NCBI GenBank assembly: GCA_049688395.1
Contig: JBAVKQ010000058.1
Location: 1 to 11,603 of the forward strand
Source of the DNA: Prado023 sp049688395
GTDB lineage: Bacteria > Actinomycetota > Actinomycetes > S36-B12 > CAIYMF01
Length of the DNA stretch: 11,603 nt
Direction: 5' to 3'
A program made the position numbers and the translations under genes. The notes under the pieces were generated by a model that was not told the DNA's origin, searched no databases, and saw only the letters and a list, made by a program, of their open reading frames with translations. This document shows positions 6,503 to 11,603 of the stretch, one piece after another. Position 1 is the first letter of the stretch. Each line of letters opens with the position of its first letter.

Positions 6503-6916
6503 GTGGTCCACGTGACAGGCTCGGTGACCTTCGTCGAGGTCGATGACACTGTCGCTGACCCGGGGCAAATGTCGGTCTGTGCGCGCCACGAGGCCGCCCT
6601 CGTCAACGGCGACCGGGTGTTGCTCCTTGCAGACCGGGGTTGGAGTAGCTCAGGCCCTCAGAACATCTGGGCGGTGACATCGATCGAGCAGATCGCGAAC
6701 ACGGCGCGCATGGTCGTCGGGCCCGACGAGCCATCCGGTGGGCGCTCGCAGGCGGACATGGAGGCAGCTCACTGGGCCTTCCTTGCTGCGGTCCTCCAGC
6801 GCCAAGGCGTTGATGCGGACGCATTGGATCTGAGACATCTACCGCACGATGTCGTGCTCGGCGAGCAGTTGCTCGGGCGCATCGGCCATCAGCCGGGCGC
6901 CGGCGTCCAGTCCTGA
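6503..6916 (+). CDS. Conserved hypothetical protein, small and soluble
   Basis: A 137-residue protein that begins 7 bp after the ClC stop and so is likely in the same transcription unit. It reads like a family of unnamed actinobacterial proteins: SVTFVEVDDTV (residues 7-17), VCARHEAAL (25-33), DRVLLLADRGWSSS (37-50), VVGPDEPSGGRSQADMEAAHW (split at 71-79 and 80-91) and LRHLPHDVVLGEQLL (110-124). It has no signal peptide, membrane helix or catalytic motif that I can name. The start may be GTG 6503 or GTG 6512; neither has a strong Shine-Dalgarno, which fits translational coupling to the ClC gene. The conserved pattern is recalled, not searched, and the function is unknown. Confidence 0.7.
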   Translation: MVHVTGSVTFVEVDDTVADPGQMSVCARHEAALVNGDRVLLLADRGWSSSGPQNIWAVTSIEQIANTARMVVGPDEPSGGRSQADMEAAHWAFLAAVLQRQGVDADALDLRHLPHDVVLGEQLLGRIGHQPGAGVQS

Positions 6917-6977
6917 CGCTGGGCCGCGGGTGTACGTGTGTCGCCGTACCCCGATCGCAGGTGGGACTGCGTGCCGA

Positions 6978-7240
6978 TCAGATTCTTGGGTCGTACGGTT
7001 GCGTGCCGCACCCGCCGACGGTCCAAACGGCGGCGAGCGGCCGCAGGTCGGTGATGATGACGCTCCTGAGCCCTTCGTCGGTCGGCAGGATCACCGGAAG
7101 ACCCAATCGGCCGGGCACACTCGTCAGCACTCACGACGATTTCCGGTCGCGGATCCCCCAAACGGCTCGGCTTGGCAGCGACCTGATAGATGACCTCGAG
7201 CCCGTCTTCGTTGTCCGTCCCACTGCTCGCCTTCCTCGGT
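6978..7240 (-). pseudogene. Unrecognised protein-like frames, probably one decayed minus-strand gene
   Basis: One minus frame (about 7240-7100) reads SGTDNEDGLEVIYQVAA, RLGDPRPEIVVSADECAR. A neighbouring frame (about 7130-6981) reads GRLGLPVILPTDEGLRSVII, TDLRPLAAVWTVGG and stops at 6978-6980. Both have balanced composition, unlike the Arg/Pro-rich noise of shadow frames in GC-rich DNA. They would join by a frameshift near 7110-7125. There is no credible start and no family is recognised. It lies antisense, downstream of the hypothetical gene ending at 6916. Confidence 0.25.
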
Positions 7241-7249
7241 AAGTCCGTA

Positions 7250-7405
7250 TCACAGGCTCAACCCACGGAAGGCGACGTTGTCAGGACTGACAGTGGCTCG
7301 AGCCCTGTTGCCGTCGCGTTCGCGTGCAGCGCGCTCGAGCAATTCGACCAGCCCAGCTCGCGCGTAATGATCGTTGTGCAGATCCTCCCTGCAGTGACCG
7401 ATGTG
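7250..7405 (-). pseudogene. Unrecognised 51-codon protein-like fragment
   Basis: On the minus strand a stop-bounded frame (stop at 7406-7408, end at 7250-7252) reads HIGHCREDLHNDHYARAGLV, then ELLERAARERDG and SPDNVAFRGLSL. It has a helix-like middle part and normal composition but no start codon, so it could be a fragment of a larger lost gene. Whether it belongs with the fragment at 6978-7240 is unknown. Confidence 0.25.
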
Positions 7406-7529
7406 CTACCCGCTGGACTCTGCTGACGCGCACTGCGTCGCGGTGTCTGGGTCACGTCGGCTCGCGGCTCCCTTCACAATGCCACAGCCGGAGAGGATCA
7501 TGGTCACAGGGCGGGGCTCTGAGACCATG
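7406..7529. other. No recognisable gene (leader of the small membrane protein)
   Basis: No protein-like frame stands out. The stretch presumably holds the promoter of the membrane-protein gene at 7543, but no clear promoter boxes were identified. Confidence 0.3.
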
Positions 7530-7535
7530 AGGAGG
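7530..7535 (+). promoter_or_regulatory. Strong Shine-Dalgarno (aggagg)
   Basis: A perfect AGGAGG lies 7 bases before GTG 7543 and fixes the start of the small membrane-protein gene. Confidence 0.75.
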
Positions 7536-7542
7536 AAGCGCG

Positions 7543-7964
7543 GTGGAGCGGGCCACCTCGAGCACAGTTGGCACGCTGGTGCTGGTGCTGGTGCTGGCTG
7601 CGGTCTACAGCGCGGGGCTGGTCGCTGCAGGGTTCGTTGTCCCGTTCTGCACCGGGGTGAGCGTGTCCTCTCCGGGCGACGTGATGACGGGCTCGGCAAC
7701 CCTGGTCGAGCAGAACGGCCTCGCGCAGGTCGTCCTGGGCGTCCCCTGCTCGTGACCCTACTGGTCGCTGGCGCCTTGTCGATGCGTACCCGGCCAGCAG
7801 CGGCACTGGCCTGGACGCTGGTGGGCCTGCTGTCCATCTTCACCCTGCTGACGATGATGAGCCCCGGGCTGTTCATCCTCCCCGTCACCCTCACACTGGT
7901 CGTCGCCTGCGCGACCGCTCCACGCCGCGAAGGACACCGCGCGCTCCGCGCACCGGCCGCCTGA
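7543..7964 (+). pseudogene. Small membrane protein, frameshifted in a C-run
   Basis: GTG 7543, behind a perfect AGGAGG, opens a frame with one membrane helix (TLVLVLVLAAVYSAGLVAAG, residues 11-30) that stops at 7755 after VVLGVPCS. In the next frame the protein continues seamlessly from the same place: LLVTLLVAGALSM, then ALAWTLVGLLSIFTLLTMM, LFILPVTLTLVVACA and a basic tail RREGHRALRAP, with a stop at 7962-7964. Adding one C to the CCCC run at 7742-7745 restores a single frame of about 140 residues with roughly four membrane helices. The start, hydrophobic pattern and tail all fit a real gene. The lesion may be a true mutation or a sequencing/assembly error in a homopolymer. The family is an unnamed actinobacterial membrane protein. 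Confidence 0.7.
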
Positions 7965-8152
7965 CGGCCAGCTTCCAGCGGAAGAGACCAGAATCTGCTC
8001 CGCTGCTCAGGAGACCCCTTCAAGCCGCTGCTGACTTCTTCGCAGACTGGAAATGGGCGCTCAACGCGGTGGTTCGCCTACCCCCGGCGGCATCAAGCTC
8101 AGCAGTCGCTGACCACGGTTACAAGAATCGGTTGGTGGGCTAGTGGCTCGGG

Positions 8153-9325
8153 TCAGGCCACTGGCTGCGCGCCGGGGCCCACCGGCCGAGCTGCGTCCTT
8201 GCCCACACGGATGCGCCACGCCAGGAAGGCGATCCCGCCGATCGGCATGGGCACGATCCAGGTCACCATGCGGTAGAGGAGCAGCGCGGTGCCCAGGGCG
8301 CTGACCTCAGAGGAGTCGGTCAGGGCCAGCATCGCCGCGATCCAACCCACCACAAGGGCATCCTTGCCCGGGATCGGCAGCATGTTGACGGCCATCAACA
8401 GGCCGGTCGTCAACGCGATGGCCGCCGGCGGGACGTCGCTCGAATTCAGCCCGGAGAAGCGCAGGACCAGGCCCATGACGAGAACGTTGGACATCCCCCA
8501 GGCCAGGTTCGCCGCCACCAGGACGCGGCCGTTCCCCGCAATCGTGGACCGGGTGTGGGCACCGAACCGCACCACGTTCTGCGCGATGGTGTCCGGTGCA
8601 GTGCGGTGGACCAGGCCGAACAGCCGCTCGCTGAGCCGCTGCAACCATCCGCCGGCCTTGTGGGCGGCACTGTCGCTGCGCGCGATGCGCAGAATCAACC
8701 ACATCCCGGCGGCGTACACAGCGCCCAGGAGCACGAGCCAGAACAGCCAGTTCCATGACCCACCTCCGGTGATCAGTACTAGCGTGATCCCGAGCAATGG
8801 CATGAATAGGACGGTCGCGTAGCGGGCCACCATCGCGATGATCACCGCAGCGGCGGACTGCTCGTCACTGAATCCGTACGTCCGGTACATGGCGAACCTG
8901 ATCACCATGTCTGAGGGTGGTGGAAAGACGAACGCACTGAGCTGGGTGGTTACCGACGACTCCGTCCCCTCGTAGAGCGTTAGCCCGGGAAGAGACGCCT
9001 TCGACGTCCAGCCCAGGACCAGGATCACCAGCAGTCCGGCCACGAAGAGTGCAGCGATCTCACCGGCAGACAGGGCCTGCAGGTCCGCCCACACCTCGGA
9101 CCAGTCAACCTCGCTTGGCAGCAGGACGAAGAAGGTGTAGTAGAGCAGCCCGATCACGATCAGGATGCCGACGATCCTCACGACCCGTCGGTTGAACCGC
9201 GCGCTCCCCCTGCGCGTGCGCTTCCTTGCCTCGGGTGTCTCCGGCTCGCGGGGTGTCGCCCGCGGCTCAGACGCGAGGGACTCTTCGGTCGCGTCACCCT
9301 GACGCTCGGCCGGTGGACCGCTCAT
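8153..9325 (-). CDS. Lysylphosphatidylglycerol-synthase-TM family membrane protein (flippase-like)
   Basis: A 390-residue inner-membrane protein resembling the LPG_synthase_TM (UPF0104/AglD-like) family, the membrane part of MprF found as a stand-alone protein and thought to act on lipids or lipid-linked sugars. A hydrophilic, charged N-terminus (residues 1-48, ending in a basic KRTRRGSARFNRR stretch) precedes membrane segments at about 50-69, 88-106, 158-186, 191-213, 266-290, 302-335 and 345-372. Conserved-looking blocks are FPPPSDMVIRFAMYR (134-148), NMLPIPGKDALVVGW (314-328) and LLLYRMVTWIVPMPIGG (split at 348-364). There is no soluble aminoacyl-transferase domain, so it is not a full MprF. 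ATG 9325 has GGAGG at 9336-9340, spaced by about 10 bases. It is transcribed alone on the minus strand; the substrate is unknown. Confidence 0.8.
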   Translation of the reverse strand: MSGPPAERQGDATEESLASEPRATPREPETPEARKRTRRGSARFNRRVVRIVGILIVIGLLYYTFFVLLPSEVDWSEVWADLQALSAGEIAALFVAGLLVILVLGWTSKASLPGLTLYEGTESSVTTQLSAFVFPPPSDMVIRFAMYRTYGFSDEQSAAAVIIAMVARYATVLFMPLLGITLVLITGGGSWNWLFWLVLLGAVYAAGMWLILRIARSDSAAHKAGGWLQRLSERLFGLVHRTAPDTIAQNVVRFGAHTRSTIAGNGRVLVAANLAWGMSNVLVMGLVLRFSGLNSSDVPPAAIALTTGLLMAVNMLPIPGKDALVVGWIAAMLALTDSSEVSALGTALLLYRMVTWIVPMPIGGIAFLAWRIRVGKDAARPVGPGAQPVA

Positions 9326-9424
9326 GCCCGCATTGCCTCCCGTGCCTCCAGCTGTGGTCCAGGCGGATCCTCGCCGGCTGGCCCGACCGGTCAGGGTCTT
9401 CGAAGCAGACTACCCGGGGGCGGG

Positions 9425-9460
9425 TGGAAACGGATTGGGTGCGGCTCCCCTGGAGGGACG
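9425..9460 (-). mobile_element. Possible right end of the ISKra4 remnant
   Basis: Directly behind the ISKra4 transposase stop the minus strand reads ggggagccgcacccaatccg, G/C-rich and resembling terminal sequence of such elements. No opposing repeat is present because the left side of the element is gone. This is a guess from memory. Confidence 0.25.
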
Positions 9461-9757
9461 TCAGGCAGCTGTTGGGAGTGTTTGGTCGGCGTAGCGTGTT
9501 GCGTGGGTCCGGTGTCGTTCCTGTTTGAGGTGGAAGGTCCAGTACTTGTCCCAGTCGTCGTTGCTGCGTAGGGCTCGGAGTTCGAGGATGGCTTCTGCGC
9601 CTTGGAGTCCCCAGCGGGCGCCGGTGAGGTCGAGTCTGTCTTTAACGAGGTGTCGGCAGGCCCCTTCGATGATGCCGGTCGCGATCGGCCAGCCGGCTGC
9701 CAGTGCGTGTGGGTAGTTCAGGTAGTCGCGCTTGGCGAGCAGGTAGCTGGCGCAGCG
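9461..9757 (-). pseudogene. ISKra4-family transposase, C-terminal fragment
   Basis: On the minus strand the frame reads CASYLLAKRDYLNYPHALAA, GWPIATGIIEGACRHLVKDR, LDLTGARWGLQGAEAILELR and WDKYWTFHLKQE. This is the highly conserved C-terminus of ISKra4-family transposases, including the GxIEGACRH block with its catalytic Glu. About 95 residues remain of a protein usually several hundred long. At about 9757-9762 the homology switches abruptly to an IS256 transposase in another frame, so the fragment is one half of a recombination or insertion scar and has no start of its own. Confidence 0.9.
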
Positions 9758-9960
9758 GTCCGCGACACGGCCTCCTTGAACACGCTCGCGCCGTAGATCT
9801 CGGCGAAGTGCGCGCTGATCTCCCCGGTCGTCAGGCCCTTGGCGGTCCACGACAGCACGATCTCATCGACCCCCTTCAGGCGGCGCTGGTGCTTGGCCAC
9901 GTTCACCGGCTCGAACGTCCCGTTGCGGTCGCGGGGTACTTCGATGTCCACCGGCCCAGC
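9758..9960 (-). pseudogene. IS256-family transposase, internal fragment
   Basis: The minus frame reads AGPVDIEVPRDRNGTFEP, VAKHQRRLKGVDEIVLS, TAKGLTTGEISAHFAEIYGA (split across residues 54-73) and SVFKEAVSR. This is the N-terminal/central segment of IS256-family (mutator-type) transposases, preceding the DDE core. About 67 residues survive. The upstream part, roughly residues 1-80 of the original, is not readable beyond 9960, and the downstream catalytic core is replaced by the ISKra4 fragment. Confidence 0.88.
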
Positions 9961-10516
9961 ACAGACCCTCACTACCAGACACGCTGGCGATCGGGCCGGA
10001 TACACCGAATCTGGGACAGCCCCATGCCCGGGGCCGGAAGCTACGGGATGTCCGCCTGCATCAGCCGGGCCCGATCGCGAGCATGGCGGATGAGGCAGCC
10101 GGGGTCGACCGATCCGTGGGGTCGCAGCCGCGGCTGGCCGGTGGCCGTCTTACGGGATGGTAGGTGAACTCCTGCATCGGGAACGGCATCATGGTGCTGC
10201 CGGTGTGCGACGACCCGCACGATGCGGCGACAGTCGCGGCCCCTGCGCCGCTGTTCCCGGATCGGCGGATCGATCCACGTCATGCCGGCGGACCGGCCAT
10301 GGCGACCCGTCCCATGACAGTCCTCACTGACACGACGCCTGGTCCCGCCTGATCCCGTTCACTGCACCACCTGGCTCGAGCCGCCTCCTCTCCCTCCAGT
10401 GCCGTGATGCTCGCCCCAGCGATAGGCGGCGCCATGCGCATCCTCACGTCCCTGCTCCACGGCTGCGCGGCGATCCTGCCGGACAGCACAGCAAGCCAGC
10501 CTGCGGGCGCAGCACA
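9961..10516. other. No recognisable gene between the transposase scar and the SulP remnant
   Basis: Open frames on both strands are Arg/Pro-rich and lack starts with ribosome-binding sites. A minus frame at 10280-10489 and plus frames at 10164-10352 were read through without a family match. The sequence is probably eroded intergenic or former coding DNA. No tRNA, repeat or terminator was seen. Confidence 0.4.
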
Positions 10517-11416
10517 CTAGGAGCTCTGCCTGCTGCCAGTTTCCGGGTTGCCAGGTTCGGGTGGGGCGTGACCGGGTGCCGAGCCCTCGGCCCGCCACTT
10601 CGTCTCGAGGTGCCTGACCGCGAGGTCGATGGTCGGGAAGAAGTGGCTGTCGGCCATCACGTCGAGCATGCCCGCGGATCGCAGGAAGTCCAGGACGGGG
10701 TCCTGGACTTCGGTCAGGTAGAGCGCGATGTCCCGTTCGGCCAGCCCATGGGCCCAGCTCCTGAGGATGCGCGCGGTAGTCAGATCCATGGAGTCCTGAT
10801 CCCCGACCTCGAGGATGACCGCCCGGATCGGGTCTTCGGACGTCTCGATCCGGGCGCGTATCTCGTCGCGGACCGTCAGGGCGTTGGCGTAGTACAACTC
10901 GCCGTACAGGCGGAGGATGAGCACGCCGGGAACAGATTCGCATTCCGGGCGCCGGGCCAGGTCACCATAGGCCCCGGGCATGCCGGGCAGCCGACCCAGA
11001 GAGGCCAGATATGGGCGACTCGTACGGTAGATGAAGTAGACCAGGGATGCGATGAGTCCGACGACCATGCCCTCGAGGACCCCGATGACCAGGACTCCCA
11101 GCATCGCGAGCAGGCCGAACCAGTACTCCGTCTTCGACTCACGGCGCAGCGTGAGCAGCTTGCGCGAGGTCAGGATGTGCCGGAGGGCATGGATGATCAG
11201 CGCTCCCAGCACGGCTTCGGGCAGGGTGTCGAACAGTGGGGTCAGCAGCAGCAGCAGGGTGAAGACCGTGGCGACCCACGCGATCAGGTTCGAGACCTGG
11301 GTCCTTGCCCCGGCGCCCTCCTTGACCGCCGAGCCGGACATCCCCCCGGCAGCGATCATCCCGCCGAAGAACGAGCTCACGATGTTGGTGGCGGCGTGGG
11401 CGGTGAACTCATGCCG
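10517..11416 (-). pseudogene. SulP-type anion transporter, C-terminal part with STAS domain
   Basis: The minus strand encodes the last ~300 residues of a SulP (SLC26-like) sulfate/anion permease. Family-like sequence starts at HEFTAHAATN (near 11410) and runs through FFGGMIAAGGMSGSAV, AGARTQVSNL, helices around residues 67-105 and 125-155, and then a STAS domain (about 188-295) with LRLYGELYYANA, MDLTTARILRSW and VLDFLRSAGM. A complete protein would have about 550 residues; the first 7 or so membrane helices are missing. The open frame runs on to 11491, but its first ~25 residues (RNVRTNPSRVQLRRRTP) are not SulP-like and read into an adjoining element. Without the N-terminal half, including half of the transport core, it should not transport. 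Confidence 0.85.
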
Positions 11417-11496
11417 GTCATGCGGGCCCCGGGGTGCTGGGGTCCGCCTCCGCAACTGCACGCGTGAAGGGTTTGTCCTGACGTTCCGCACTTCTC

Positions 11497-11517
11497 GTGG
11501 GGCGTTTGGCCCCCCAC
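11497..11517 (-). terminator. Hairpin just downstream of a transposase-like ORF
   Basis: A 6 bp GC-rich stem (gtgggg 11497-11502 with ccccac 11512-11517) and a 9-base loop lies two bases past the stop of the minus-strand ORF at 11519. It could be a terminator for that ORF; there is no clear U-tract. Confidence 0.35.
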
Positions 11518-11518
11518 T

Positions 11519-11603
11519 TCAGGTGCCGTCGCTGGTGTTGTAGACGGTGGCGGGGATGTGTAGGAGGTCGAGCACCTGCTGTTGCAGTGGGGTGAGTTCG
11601 GGT
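11519..11603 (-). CDS. C-terminal end of a transposase-like ORF (runs off the window)
   Basis: The minus frame entering from the right edge reads PELTPLQQQVLDLLHIPATV, then YNTSDGT, and stops at 11519-11521. A tail of the type LTxxQQxxLDLLxIPxxxY is, to my recollection, common at the end of large actinobacterial transposases of the IS1634/IS4-like group. The truncated SulP gene begins about 100 bp away, which fits an insertion. With only 27 residues visible the family is tentative. Confidence 0.4.
   Translation of the reverse strand, partial: PELTPLQQQVLDLLHIPATVYNTSDGT

Noticed and set aside
8099..8112. Small hairpin (tcagc/gctga) downstream of the flippase-like gene
   Set aside because: Five-base stem without a U-tract; likely chance in GC-rich DNA.
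10280..10489. Minus frame with RMRMAPPIAGASIT, faintly like the C-terminus of heavy-metal RND pumps
   Set aside because: Only about 15 positions are loosely alike and the flanking helices are absent; not enough for a call.
10568..11467. Plus-strand 299-codon frame opposite SulP
   Set aside because: Asp/Gln/Arg-rich antisense shadow; the minus frame shows SulP and STAS motifs.
1..11603. CRISPR array, tRNA or rRNA gene, toxin-antitoxin pair, defence or retron-like locus
   Set aside because: No spaced repeats, no tRNA-like cloverleaf and no matching protein motifs were seen on either strand.

Overview
The window is GC-rich and reads as an accessory, decaying stretch of an actinobacterial (Actinomycetota) chromosome. 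The evidence is high G+C with G/C-rich third positions, GTG as well as ATG starts, and IS1380, IS256, ISKra4 and Tn3-type transposase remnants that read like actinobacterial versions. A member of the Micrococcales is plausible, but the sequence alone does not fix genus or family.

Left part (1-2190): a pile of mobile-element debris. A minus-strand IS1380-family transposase lacks its C-terminus. Its right terminal sequence sits inside the 3' part of a decayed Tn3-family transposase gene. The same 16 bp terminal motif occurs again at the left (113-128) in direct orientation, so a second IS1380 end abuts the first. Between the Tn3 remnant and the next gene is a short, frame-disrupted, protein-like stretch.

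Middle (2194-6916): four apparently intact genes, all on the plus strand: a HAD-superfamily phosphatase-like protein (2194-3012), a haloacid-dehalogenase type II-like protein (3501-4214), a ClC-type chloride channel/antiporter (5107-6495) and a small conserved hypothetical protein 7 bp behind it (6503-6916). The last two probably form one transcription unit. The gaps between them hold minus-strand fossils: an N-terminal fragment of a cyclopropane-fatty-acid synthase-like methyltransferase, and a pentapeptide-repeat/DinB-like gene broken by two frameshifts and a stop.

Right part (6917-11603): a region with two protein-like but unrecognised minus-strand frames; a small membrane-protein gene broken by one missing base in a C-run; an intact minus-strand membrane protein of the lysylphosphatidylglycerol-synthase-TM (flippase-like) family; a chimeric transposase scar in which an IS256 fragment is fused to an ISKra4 C-terminus; and the C-terminal part of a SulP-type anion transporter with its STAS domain, cut at its N-terminus beside the 3' end of another transposase-like ORF at the window edge.

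No defence locus, CRISPR array, toxin-antitoxin pair, biosynthetic cluster or RNA gene was seen, and I find no convincing evidence for a new multi-gene system. The strongest signal is the density of decay: at least seven broken genes or element remnants alternate with five genes that look intact.
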